The translations under genes were made by a program, and so were the position numbers. The notes beneath the pieces are model-generated. The model saw only the letters and a list, made by a program, of their open reading frames with translations, was not told where the DNA came from and made no database searches. This document shows positions 8,840-18,500 of a stretch of DNA of 64,000 nucleotides, one piece after another; within the stretch, counting starts at the first letter, position 1; every line of letters begins with the position of its first letter. Origin of the DNA: CAYFZO01 sp965226235 (GTDB lineage: Bacteria; Pseudomonadota; Gammaproteobacteria; Poriferisulfidales; Oxydemutatoraceae); NCBI GenBank assembly GCA_965226235.1, contig OZ245335.1:434001-498000 (forward strand), read 5' to 3'.

Positions 8840-9290
8840 ATGAACATGTTTCAACAAAGGCTTGTGGCAGGATATTTTGCAACGGGCTGTGCTGGAATCA
8901 GGTTGACCCTCCAGTTTCTCGCCTTGCCGTTGCTTTTTTTTTGCCGTCTTCAAGGTTACCCCGGCCGACGCCGATGTCAAGTCTGAAACGGCACTACTGC
9001 ACAGGGCACTGACCGTCGCCGGATCCATCGGGGATACTGAAAGCAGAATAGAAACGCTGCAGGAGATCGCGGACGCTTATGGCGCCTGGGGAGAGAAAAC
9101 GGAGGCCATCGCGGTTTGGAATGAACTTCTCAAGATGGCAGGAAAGATTGAAAATGTCGAGCACCGCGATGCGCTTTTGACAGATATCAGTCAAGGATAC
9201 GCAAGCGCCGAAAACTTTCCCGCGGCAATTGAAACAGCCGGGTTGATCATCGCCCCCTACTGGCAAGCCCTCGCTTTCATTCATGCCCGG
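8840..9290 (+). pseudogene. Truncated, frameshifted copy of the periplasmic helical-repeat gene
   Basis: This is a near-identical copy of the first 450 or so bases of the gene at 12288-13865. It breaks twice. A run of nine T (about 8934-8942) replaces eight T in the intact copy, shifting frame after about 30 codons. Homology then ends abruptly near 9290, after the codons for ALAFIH, where sequence related to the downstream flank of sulfatase copy 1 begins. That point marks the tandem-duplication junction. No product of useful length is expected. Confidence 0.85.
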
Positions 9291-9442
9291 AACCGACACT
9301 GCCACAATAGGCCGCTTGCCACCTTACACCTTGCAGGATTCTGTTCCCGGATGATGACTCGCCTCGGATGCAAACAACCCTGCTGTCATACGCTTGTCGA
9401 TCACGGTTGCGCGATAAAACCAACCGGGCTCCGCCGGGGCAT

Positions 9443-10939
9443 TCAATCCGGAACAAATTCCGTTAGCGCGTCCAGTCTGCCGCTCAAATCCGAAAATATA
9501 TCAGAGTTGGCTCGTATCGACTCGTTGGCACCCAGAAGGTTCATGCTTTCCTCAGCATCATTTTGCAGATTATACAATTCGCTGCTTATGGTCTCGCCAT
9601 TGAACTTTTTTTGAATCAGTTTCCAGTTTCCAAAACGAACCGCGGAGGTAGTCGGTGAAATACTGTGCGGGTGTTCCGGTCGTTGGTACCTTTGCTTCCA
9701 GTATAAATAACGATCCGGGGGGTCCGACGGGTGCCTGAGATAAGGAAGTATGTTACGCCCCGTTACATAATGGCTTTCCTTCTCACTCAACGGATTGATC
9801 GCACCCGCCGCCGCCAGGGATGTCGGCAGAATATCCAGTGACTGCACCGGCCATTCGTACACCCCTGGCAGAATCGTTCCTGTCCAACGGACAATGAAAG
9901 GAACCCGGATACCGGCTTCGTAAAAGCTACCTTTTGCCCTTCTGCGTTCCCCTGCCAGGTCTCTACCTGCCAGGTCTCTAAACCCATTGTCGCTCAAAAA
10001 CCAGATCAGCGTGTTCTTCGACAAACTTAGAAAATCGATTGTATCCAGTACCTGCCCTACTGTTTCGTCTAGATAAACCAGTGATTTGAAATGTGCTCTT
10101 TCTTGAGAATTACGCTTGATAAAAGCAGGTATCAGATAATAGGAAAGTCGCTTGAAGAAGCTTTCCGGACGGAACACCCAAGGTTTATGAACAGCACGAA
10201 GGGGAAGGTACAGAAAAAATGGAACGTTTCTATGCCGAAGGATAAAATCGGTCGCTGCCACCGCTATCATATCGCTTAAGAAATAATCTACTGATTCGCA
10301 ACTCTCCGGTTTCGAGAATCCATGGAGAAAATTGTTATTGAATTTTCCAGAAATTTTAGTTTTTTTCTTTTCAGGACGTACCCCCAAAAGAAACTCCTCG
10401 AATCCCCTGTCATCGGGACGATATCCTTTGCCTACCCCCAGGTGCCACTTGCCTATCATGCCTGTTGAATAGCCTCGTTCGAAAAAATAATTCGCCAGGG
10501 TTTTTTCTTTGAGAGACAAGCCGTATCTATGCTGGTTGTACATGTTGTGGCCATGGGGAATGGCCATCGGCTGTTTGCCGGTCAATAGAGCCGCGCGGGC
10601 GGGAGAACAAAGCGCAGCCGAACTGTAGCCGTTGACAAACCGCGCACCTGCCCGCGCGAGCCTGTCGAGGTTGGGGGTAGGAACATCTCCCCCATCAGTC
10701 GACGCAACGTCGTAGCGCAGATCATCGGCCAGAATGATGATTACATTGGGGGGAGGATCTCCCCCGGCAGTTACTTTTGCCGCTTTCTCGCGCTCGACAT
10801 CGATGCCCAGTACTTCAGCAGCCGCGGCGGGAGAAAGAGGAGGACAGGATAGCTCGGTGGCGCCAATGCCGCCTGAAAAACCCCAAATCAAGGTTTGGCA
10901 GACAAGAAAATCCCTGGCGAAACGAAACCCGGTCAACAC
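9443..10939 (-). CDS. Secreted sulfatase, copy 2 of tandem unit
   Basis: A 498-residue sulfatase paralogous to the gene at 5984-7510. It has an N-terminal signal peptide (FLVCQTLIWGFSGGIGA), metal-site motif NVIIILADDLRYD, Cys111 in CSPARAALLTGKQP for formylglycine, IGKWHLGVG, and WFLSDNGF. The start must be the GTG at 10937-10939 or the TTG one codon later, because a stop lies just upstream. The substrate pocket regions (after HWLGVG and around residues 300-330) differ more from copy 1 than the catalytic blocks, which suggests different substrates. It lies 18 bases after glyA copy 2, so is probably co-transcribed. Confidence 0.87.
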   Translation of the reverse strand: MLTGFRFARDFLVCQTLIWGFSGGIGATELSCPPLSPAAAAEVLGIDVEREKAAKVTAGGDPPPNVIIILADDLRYDVASTDGGDVPTPNLDRLARAGARFVNGYSSAALCSPARAALLTGKQPMAIPHGHNMYNQHRYGLSLKEKTLANYFFERGYSTGMIGKWHLGVGKGYRPDDRGFEEFLLGVRPEKKKTKISGKFNNNFLHGFSKPESCESVDYFLSDMIAVAATDFILRHRNVPFFLYLPLRAVHKPWVFRPESFFKRLSYYLIPAFIKRNSQERAHFKSLVYLDETVGQVLDTIDFLSLSKNTLIWFLSDNGFRDLAGRDLAGERRRAKGSFYEAGIRVPFIVRWTGTILPGVYEWPVQSLDILPTSLAAAGAINPLSEKESHYVTGRNILPYLRHPSDPPDRYLYWKQRYQRPEHPHSISPTTSAVRFGNWKLIQKKFNGETISSELYNLQNDAEESMNLLGANESIRANSDIFSDLSGRLDALTEFVPD

Positions 10940-10957
10940 GCTACAGACCGGTTGCTG

Positions 10958-12220
10958 TCAGCAGCCTTGAGATCCGTAGACAGGGAAGCGCCGACACAGT
11001 TGCTTTACCTGATCCGCAACCCGGGCAATCACTTCCCCGTTCTCTATGTCATCCAGCACGTCACAAATCAGGTTGCTCAGGTGCCTGGTCTCTTCACTGC
11101 CAAGACCACGGGTGGTGATCGCCGGCGTGCCAAAGCGCAGACCGCTGGTCACAAACGGAGACCGTGGATCGTTTGGAACGCTGTTCTTGTTCACCGTGAT
11201 ATGGGCTTTCCCCAAGGCGGCATCTGCATCCTTGCCGGTGATGTTTTTGTCTATGAGGCTCACCAGCATCAAGTGATTCCTGGTGCCGCCCGAGACGATC
11301 TCGTACCCGCGTTGGGCAATGGTGGTCGCCATCTCGCTCGCATTGCTTTTTACCTGGCGAATATAGTCTTTGAATTCCGGCTGCAGCGCTTCCTGGAAAG
11401 CAACCGCTTTCGCGGCGATGACATGCATCAAGGGACCTCCCTGGGTTCCAGGAAAAACCATCGAGTTTATTTTTTTTTCGATGGATTCATTCTGCCGGGC
11501 AATGATAAAACCGCCTCGTGGACCCCGCAGGCTCTTGTGCGTGGTCGAGGTCACCACATCCGCGAAAGCCACCGGGTTCGGATATTCATCGGCGGCGACC
11601 AGTCCTGAAACGTGCGCCATATCGACAACCAGATAAGCGCCCACCTCATCGGCGATCTCGCGCATGCGCTTCCAGTCGACAATCTGCGAGTATGCGGAGA
11701 ACCCGCCGATCAGCATTTTCGGCCTATGCTCTCGTGCGAGCTTTGCCATCTCTTCGTAATCGATGAATCCGTTTCCATCGATGCCGTATTGCACCGCGCT
11801 GAAAATTTTTCCGGAAAAATTTACTTTCGCCCCATGCGTCAAATGCCCGCCGTGAGCCAGGCTCATGCCCATGATGGTATCCCCGGGGGAGCACAAAGCC
11901 AAATAAACCGCCGCATTCGCCTGCGAGCCGGAATGGGGCTGTACGTTCGCGTAGTCCGCGTCGTACAATTGCTTCAGCCGGTCTATCGCCAGTTGCTCGG
12001 CAACATCGACATTTTCGCACCCGCCATAATAACGTTTGGCCGGATACCCCTCGGCGTACTTGTTGGTCAGGACCGATCCCTGTGCTTCAAGCACACGAGG
12101 ACTGGCATAGTTTTCAGAGGCAATTAATTCGATGTGCTCTTCCTGGCGTTTTTTTTCAGCGTCGATGGCCTGAGCCAACGCCGGATCAAAACCTGCTATC
12201 TGCATGCTGCTTGGGAACAT
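10958..12220 (-). CDS. glyA: Serine hydroxymethyltransferase, copy 2
   Basis: A 420-residue SHMT with the same active-site landmarks as copy 1, including the PLP lysine in TTHKSLRGPRGG. Residues 1-217 match copy 1 exactly; the C-terminal half differs at scattered positions (for instance RQNESIEKKIN against RANEAIEKKLD). Nucleotide differences are sparse in the 5' half and frequent in the 3' half, a pattern expected from gene conversion or a recent crossover. The gene diverges from the intact helical-repeat gene across a short intergenic region that both copies share. Confidence 0.96.
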   Translation of the reverse strand: MFPSSMQIAGFDPALAQAIDAEKKRQEEHIELIASENYASPRVLEAQGSVLTNKYAEGYPAKRYYGGCENVDVAEQLAIDRLKQLYDADYANVQPHSGSQANAAVYLALCSPGDTIMGMSLAHGGHLTHGAKVNFSGKIFSAVQYGIDGNGFIDYEEMAKLAREHRPKMLIGGFSAYSQIVDWKRMREIADEVGAYLVVDMAHVSGLVAADEYPNPVAFADVVTSTTHKSLRGPRGGFIIARQNESIEKKINSMVFPGTQGGPLMHVIAAKAVAFQEALQPEFKDYIRQVKSNASEMATTIAQRGYEIVSGGTRNHLMLVSLIDKNITGKDADAALGKAHITVNKNSVPNDPRSPFVTSGLRFGTPAITTRGLGSEETRHLSNLICDVLDDIENGEVIARVADQVKQLCRRFPVYGSQGC

Positions 12221-12287
12221 ATCGCTTTACCTCGCCCTTTATCTCGCCACGCGTAGTATTATTAAAACTTATGCCTTCGACTCTAAC

Positions 12288-13865
12288 ATGAACATGTTTC
12301 AACAAAGGCTTATGGCAGGATATTTTGCAACGGGCTGTGCTGGAATCAGGTTGACCCTCCAGTTTCTCGCCTTGCCGTTGCTTTTTTTTGCCGTCTTCAA
12401 GGTTACCCCGGCCGATGCCGATGTCAAGTCTGAAACGGCACTGCTGCACAGGGCACTGACCGTCGCCGGATCCATCGGGGATACTGAAAGCAGAATAGAA
12501 ACGCTGCAGGAGATCGCGGACGCTTATGGCGCCTGGGGAGAGAAAACGGAGGCCATCGCGGTTTGGAATGAACTTCTCAAGATGGCAGGAAAGATTGAAA
12601 ATGTCGAGCACCGCGATGCGCTTTTGACAGATATCAGTCAAGGATACGCAAGCGCCGAAAACTTTCCCGCGGCAATTGAAACAGCCGGGTTGATCATCGC
12701 CCCCTACTGGCAAGCCCTCGCTTTCATTCATGTTGCCAAACAATCCGCGGCCACCGGACAAGTGGCGGAAGCTCTGCAACTGCTGGCGAAGGCCTCTGAA
12801 ATCACCGAGCGAATCGGATCAGGCATCTGGAGAGACCTCGCACTGGCGCACGCCGCAGAAGCTTATGCAAAAGCTGGAAAAAGAAGCATGGCTGATAATT
12901 TGTTGCAGCAAATATCCGTATCCGCTGCCGACGACAGCAAAGCCCAGCTCATTATGCTGCATCAAGTTATGATTCGATATAACGCGATAGGAGAGTGGGA
13001 GCAAGCGTTAAAAATACTCTCCGAAACCCAGATAGCTGCGCCTGAAAAAATGAGACTGGCGCGGCTGGTAGCTACCACGGATGTAAACAGCGGTCAGCTT
13101 GAAGCGTTGCTGGCAATCATCCAGCAAACCAATACTCCCAGAAAGGAAGATGTGTCAAAGCTTCTGGCGATGATCGAAATTGCTCATGAATACATCAGCC
13201 GCGATGAGATTGAAAAAGCCTCTCAAATTCTATCTGCCGCGGGAGAAAGAGCCAAAAGACCGATCAAGGACAAAAAGTATTCCGGGTATCTCGCAAAAGT
13301 GCTCATTGCCATCGCCCACGAATATGAACGGATGAAAAACCCCATTCGAGCCACCTACTATCTATCTCACGCGATGAAAAAAATCTCTGGCGGCCATACT
13401 GACCGCCAAATTGAACTGCTGGTAAGCGCCGCTACCACCTACGCGGAACTCGGACGAACTTCCCAGGCCCAGGAACTCGTCAAGAAGCTCGATACCGTTT
13501 ATGGCGAGACGAAAGCGAGGTTTGAAAAAAACGATCGCGCGTTGCGGAAAAATCCCAAGGGGATCCAGCAAGTATCATCGCTATTGAAAACTGCGAACAT
13601 CATCAGGAAAATTGAGGATTTGCACTACACGCTAAAAGTGCTGGGAGCCATTGGCAGAAAATACGCTGAAGATGGTAGAGAGGAAGCAGCCGCCAGCGTG
13701 CTGGCAAAAGCAGTCAAAACCGTCACACTCGAGGACGATGCGCGACTGAAAGCTTCGAAACTGATTCAACTCTCCCGGGAATACGCGCGGGTCGGACAGG
13801 CACCGACGCCAGCGGATCTGGCGTATATCGACAACATCATCCTGCCCGCTCCAATCGCGAATTGA
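12288..13865 (+). CDS. Exported alpha-helical repeat (TPR-like) protein of unknown function
   Basis: The 525-residue product starts best at the ATG 12288 (MNMFQQRL); an earlier in-frame ATG at 12204 lies within glyA on the other strand. A hydrophobic segment (LTLQFLALPLLFFAVF) followed by PADADVK looks like a signal peptide, so the protein is probably periplasmic. The rest is helix-turn-helix repeats of roughly 30-40 residues (such as TLQEIADAYGAWGEKTEAI and LVSAATTYAELGRTSQAQEL) typical of TPR-like solenoids that bind other proteins. Its 5' part is duplicated at 8840-9290. No specific function can be assigned. Confidence 0.75.
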   Translation: MNMFQQRLMAGYFATGCAGIRLTLQFLALPLLFFAVFKVTPADADVKSETALLHRALTVAGSIGDTESRIETLQEIADAYGAWGEKTEAIAVWNELLKMAGKIENVEHRDALLTDISQGYASAENFPAAIETAGLIIAPYWQALAFIHVAKQSAATGQVAEALQLLAKASEITERIGSGIWRDLALAHAAEAYAKAGKRSMADNLLQQISVSAADDSKAQLIMLHQVMIRYNAIGEWEQALKILSETQIAAPEKMRLARLVATTDVNSGQLEALLAIIQQTNTPRKEDVSKLLAMIEIAHEYISRDEIEKASQILSAAGERAKRPIKDKKYSGYLAKVLIAIAHEYERMKNPIRATYYLSHAMKKISGGHTDRQIELLVSAATTYAELGRTSQAQELVKKLDTVYGETKARFEKNDRALRKNPKGIQQVSSLLKTANIIRKIEDLHYTLKVLGAIGRKYAEDGREEAAASVLAKAVKTVTLEDDARLKASKLIQLSREYARVGQAPTPADLAYIDNIILPAPIAN

Positions 13866-13876
13866 TCTGCACGGAC

Positions 13877-13896
13877 CCAGGTGTCGGCAAACCTGG
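13877..13896. terminator. Possible hairpin between convergent genes
   Basis: CCAGGT (13877-13882) and ACCTGG (13891-13896) form a perfect six-base stem with an eight-base loop, placed between the 3' ends of the helical-repeat gene and msrQ. There is no T-tract, so intrinsic termination is only a suggestion. Confidence 0.25.
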
Positions 13897-13937
13897 ACCT
13901 TGCCTGTGGGGTGCTCAAAGCTGCCGCAGGTCGCTTC

Positions 13938-14516
13938 TCATGCTCTCTGCAGACGCCACGCAGCCCACAACCGGTAGGAAAGCAATACGACTGCAATCGA
14001 AACATACAGCCATGCCTTGCTGAAGTCGGCCCGGACCAACCACCAGTAGTGCAACAACGCCACGCACACAATCACGTAGATCAGCTTGTGCAGCCGATTC
14101 CAGTTGTACCCCAAACGCATCATCGAGAACCGGTTGGAAGTTACAGCGAGAGGGACGAGCATCAGGAAAGAAGCAACCCCGGCAAGGATAAACGGACGCT
14201 TCACGATATCCTGGACAATTTCCCCCCAGTCAAAACTTTGGTCAAACCAGAGGTACGTCGTAAAGTGATTGACGGCATAAAAGAACACGTAGAGACCGAT
14301 CGCGCGACGATAGGCCATGATCGCGGGCCATTTCAACAACTGGGCCAGCGGACGCACCGCCAAAGTCACCAGCAGCAGACGCAAAGCCCAGTCTCCCAGT
14401 CCTCGGATCAGGTATTCAGCCGGGTTGGCACCGGCGGCCTGGAGCACGACCCGGCTAACCAGCCACACCAGTGGAATCAGGCAAAGGAGGTGTACGGCGC
14501 CTCGTATATACACCAC
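13938..14516 (-). CDS. msrQ: Heme-binding membrane subunit MsrQ
   Basis: MsrQ (YedZ family) passes electrons from the quinone pool to the periplasmic methionine sulfoxide reductase MsrP. The 192-residue protein has about six hydrophobic segments and the ferric-reductase-like histidines in YAVNHFTTYLWF and NRLHKLIYVIVCVALLHYWW. The start is the GTG at 14514-14516. It lies 17 bases after msrP, the usual msrP-msrQ order. Length and topology match the family. Confidence 0.93.
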   Translation of the reverse strand: MVYIRGAVHLLCLIPLVWLVSRVVLQAAGANPAEYLIRGLGDWALRLLLVTLAVRPLAQLLKWPAIMAYRRAIGLYVFFYAVNHFTTYLWFDQSFDWGEIVQDIVKRPFILAGVASFLMLVPLAVTSNRFSMMRLGYNWNRLHKLIYVIVCVALLHYWWLVRADFSKAWLYVSIAVVLLSYRLWAAWRLQRA

Positions 14517-14533
14517 TGCCGGACTGTTACAAA

Positions 14534-15490
14534 CTAAAAATACTTCTTCAGGTCCATACCTTGATACAGGGACGCGACCTGCTCGGCGTATCCATTGAAT
14601 GGCAAAGTATCGCGCTTGAAGAACTCTCCGATCCTACGCTCTTTGTTCTGTGACCAGCGCGGGTGGTCCACCCGCGGATTGACGTTCGAGTAAAACCCGT
14701 ATTCGCCGGGAGCCTGCCTGCCCCAGGCCGTCGGTGGTTGGCTTTCAACCAACATGATCCTGACGATGGATTTGCTGCTTTTGAAGCCGTACTTCCACGG
14801 AACCACTATCCGCAGGGGGGCACCGTTCTGGTTGGGCAACGGTTTGCCGTACAGGCCCACCGCGAAGATCGCGAGCGGATGCATCGCTTCATCGATCCTG
14901 AGCCCTTCCTTGTACGGCCAATCGAGTGTGCCGAAAAACCCACGCCGCTGCTGTCCCGGAAGGTTCTTTGGATCAAGGATCGATTCGAAAGCGACGTATT
15001 TCGCGCGCGACGTAGGCACGACGCGCTTTAGCACCTGGTTGATCTCAAACCCGACCCATGGGATGACCATGGACCACGCTTCTACGCACCGCAATCGGTA
15101 AACCCTGTCCTCCAACCGGGATGGAGCGACGAAGTCTTCGATTGAAAACCTGCCCGGCTTCTCGCATTCGCCGCCGACTTCGATCGTCCAAGGCTCGGTC
15201 ACCAAACGATCGCGGTTTTCAAATGGATCTCCCTTGCCGCTGCCCAACTCGTAAAAGTTGTTATACGTCGTGACGTGCTCGTAATCGGTCGGTTCTTCAT
15301 CCGTGTTGTAGAGACTGTCGGGCAGATCACTCATGTCGGTTGTCAACGCGGCGCTGGCCGCGCTGCCGAGTGTTCCCCCTGCAGCGATGCTCCCGGCTCG
15401 CTGAATGAATTTTCTGCGCGAGTAATAAACGGGCTCCGGTGTAATTTCAGACTCGGGGGGGTCGGAAAAAAGTGGTTTCTTGATGAACAA
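14534..15490 (-). CDS. msrP: Protein-methionine-sulfoxide reductase catalytic subunit MsrP
   Basis: A molybdopterin enzyme that repairs oxidised methionines in envelope proteins. A twin-arginine signal (SRRKFIQRAG) near residue 25 directs folded export. The sulfite-oxidase fold shows the Mo-ligand cysteine in YRLRCVEAWSM, then GAPLRIVVPWKYGFK. The 318-residue length is normal. The start is a TTG at 15488-15490 preceded by GGAG at a good distance. It is upstream of and co-directional with msrQ, which supplies electrons. Confidence 0.94.
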   Translation of the reverse strand: MFIKKPLFSDPPESEITPEPVYYSRRKFIQRAGSIAAGGTLGSAASAALTTDMSDLPDSLYNTDEEPTDYEHVTTYNNFYELGSGKGDPFENRDRLVTEPWTIEVGGECEKPGRFSIEDFVAPSRLEDRVYRLRCVEAWSMVIPWVGFEINQVLKRVVPTSRAKYVAFESILDPKNLPGQQRRGFFGTLDWPYKEGLRIDEAMHPLAIFAVGLYGKPLPNQNGAPLRIVVPWKYGFKSSKSIVRIMLVESQPPTAWGRQAPGEYGFYSNVNPRVDHPRWSQNKERRIGEFFKRDTLPFNGYAEQVASLYQGMDLKKYF

Positions 15491-15520
15491 GGCGACGCTC
15501 CGGAAAATGGTGGACAGACG

Positions 15521-18500
15521 TTAGGTCATTCTATCATCCAACCACCTACGCGCATTGATGAACAACCTGAGCCACGGTGAATTTTCCTTCCAGTCCCGAG
15601 GACACCATGAATACTGTATGGCGCGAAACAGACGCTCCGGGTGAGGCATCATCAAGGTGATGCGCCCATCCTGGCTGCACACCGAGGTAATTCCCTCCGG
15701 ACTGCCGTTCGGGTTGGCGGGATAACGCACCGTGGCTGCGCCCGAATCGTCGATATAGCGCAGGCAAACATAGGGAGCGATATCGGCCTGCGTGGCATCT
15801 GCAAGTATCACCCTGCCCTCCCCGTGTGCAACGGCGATCGGCAGACGTGAACCCGACATGCCCCGAAACAGGATGGATGGAGAATCCATCACTTCGACCA
15901 TGCACAGGCGCGCTTCGAAGCGCTCCGAAGCGTTTTCTCCAAACGAAGGGAAATGCATGGCCCCGGGAATCAGTTCCTTGAGCCGCGACAGCATCTGACA
16001 ACCGTTGCACACGCCCAACGCGAATGCATCATCGCGGGAAAAAAACGACGAGAATTCCGCACGCGCCTCATCGTTGTACAAAATACCGGCCGCCCAGCCG
16101 GCACCGGCACCCAGCACATCACCATAAGAGAATCCTCCGCAAGCGGCGAGCCCATGAAAACCCTGCAGTGAAACCCGGGCAGTCAGAAGGTCGCTCATAT
16201 GCACATCGACCGCATCGAACCCTGCCCGGTCGAAACTCGCCGCCATTTCCATATGACCGTTGACCCCCTGCTCCCGAAGAACGGCGAGCCGAGGTCTCGC
16301 CCCTCGATTGATCGCCACGGCGTTGGCGCCGGCCGGTTCCGTGTCGGGGTCGAAGGTCAGCGCCACACTCAAGCCCCGTCGGTCCGCGTTGCAAACATCT
16401 TCGAGCTCTTCCCGCGCGCAGTCCGCGTTGTCGCGTAGCGACTGGATTCGGTAGGTGGTGTCCCACCACAGGCGCTTTAACTCCATCAGATCCCACTGCC
16501 AGTGGCGGTCGCCTCGAACGATACGGAAGGTCTTTTCCTGCACCGGGTAAGCGACCAGATGACAGGCATCGACCAGCGCGTAGCGCTCAAGTGCGGTCGC
16601 GAGGTACTCGGCGCCTGCAGGCGTAAGCTGCACAACCGCCCCTGCCCCCTCGGAAAACAGCGCGGGCAAAACCTCGCCGCCGAGAGAATCCAGGCGCACA
16701 TCAAGACCGCAATGACCGGCGAAGGCCATTTCGCACAAGGTAACGAACAATCCTCCGTCAGAGCGATCGTGGTAGGCGCATATAGCTTTTTTCGCCCGCA
16801 AATCAGCCAGCAGAGCAGTAAAGTTTTCCAGCCTGTCGGGGCGATCAAAATCGGCGCAGGGGCCGCCCTCCAGGCCAAAAACCTGCGCCAGCGCCGAGCC
16901 ACCCAGATGCTGCCGAGCGTTTGACAACTCAAAGAAAAACAAGGGGAGGTCCGCGTGCGGCACCAACTCCGGTGTCCGGCTTTGGCGCACGTCACCCACT
17001 GGCGCGAATGCCGACACGATCAAAGACAACGGCGACTTGAATCGTTGCTGCAACTGTTCGCTGTCGCGCCAGGCGATCTGCATGGACAAAGAATCTTTCC
17101 CCACCGGAATCGCAATGCCCAGAGCGATGCATAACTCTTCCGTAACCGACTTTACAGTGCTGAACAACGCAAAATCATCCTCATCACTGCCGCAGGCCGC
17201 CATCCAGTTTGCCGACAATCGGACGTCGGACAGCCGCCGTATATCCGCAGAGAGCAGATTGGTCAGCGCCTCGGCGACGGCAAGCCGCCCCGAGGCCGGG
17301 GCGTCAATCAATGCCACCGGGGCTCGCTCTCCCATCGCCATCGCCTCGCCCGTGTAGTGAACGAAGTCGGTGCTGCACACCGCGCAATCTGCAACCGGCA
17401 CCTGATGCGCTCCTACCATCTGGTCGCGCACCGATAAGCCCCCCACCGTACGGTCGCCGATGGTAATCAAAAACGACTTTGCAGCAACCGAAGGCAGCAT
17501 CAGAACCAGCCTGACCGCTTCGTGCAGGGTAATCTTGCGCGTGTCGATGCGTCCGGCAACCGTTCGCTTCGCACTGGCACGCATGTGCCTGCGAGCAGGC
17601 TCATCCAACAGCACCGGTAGCGGCATGGAAACGAGGCTGCTACCGGACGAGCCATCATTCAATACGAGCTGGTCTCCCTCGGTTGCCTCGCCGATGACGC
17701 TGAACGGACACCGCTCCCGCTCACAGAGCAAGGCAAACTGCGGCAGACTGGCCTCGTCGATAGTCAATACATAGCGTTCCTGCGATTCGTTGCACCAGAC
17801 CTCCATCGGCGACATGCTGCCGTCCGCGACCGGGATGTCGCGCAACTCGAATCTTCCTCCCGTTGCGGCCCCGGCCATCAGTTCAGGCACTGCGTTCGCC
17901 AATCCTCCGGCACCAACGTCGTGGATCGCGAGGACCGGGTTGCTCTCCCCAAGAGAGGCGCATTGCTCCAGAACCTCCTGGCAGCGTCGCTGCATTTCAG
18001 GATTGCTCCGCTGCACCGATGCAAAATCGAGCGCGACAGAGCCGTTCTCGCCACCACCTCGCGACGAAGCGCTGCCACCGCGAAGACCGATCAGCATCGC
18101 AGGACCACCCAGCACCACGACCAGCGAACCTGGGGGAAACCTCTTCTTGCGCACGTGCACATCGCGCAAGGTGCCCATCCCGCCGGCAACCATGATCGGT
18201 TTGTGATATCCCCAGTGCTTCCCATAAGCGAAGCATTCGAAGGTTCTGAAATAACCGCCAAGGCACGCCCGGCCAAATTCATTGTTGAACGCCGCTGCGC
18301 CGAGCGGTGCTTCGAGCATGATCTGCAACGGAGAAGCAATCGTCGAAGGTCTGTTTTCAGTATCCTCCCACGCGCGCAGTGCTCCTGGGATACGTAAGTT
18401 GGATACGCTGAAACCACACAGACCCGCCTTGGGCCGACCGCCGCGGCCAGTGGCCACCTCATCCCTGATTTCTCCCCCCACCCCGGTCGCCGCACCCGCA

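Larger units (their letters stand above)
5984..12737. repeat. Tandem duplication of a glyA-sulfatase unit, period about 3.45 kb
   Basis: Two units each hold sulfatase, glyA and the start of a divergent helical-repeat gene (about 5984-9290 and 9443-12737). The glyA starts are 3448 bases apart. Similarity is uneven: from about residue 217 of GlyA back through the divergent gene the copies are almost identical, while the sulfatase parts and downstream flanks are strongly diverged. The stretch 9291-9442 between units contains no gene and resembles the flank after sulfatase 1 (for example a shared segment around ACCCTGCTGTCA). Confidence 0.9.
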
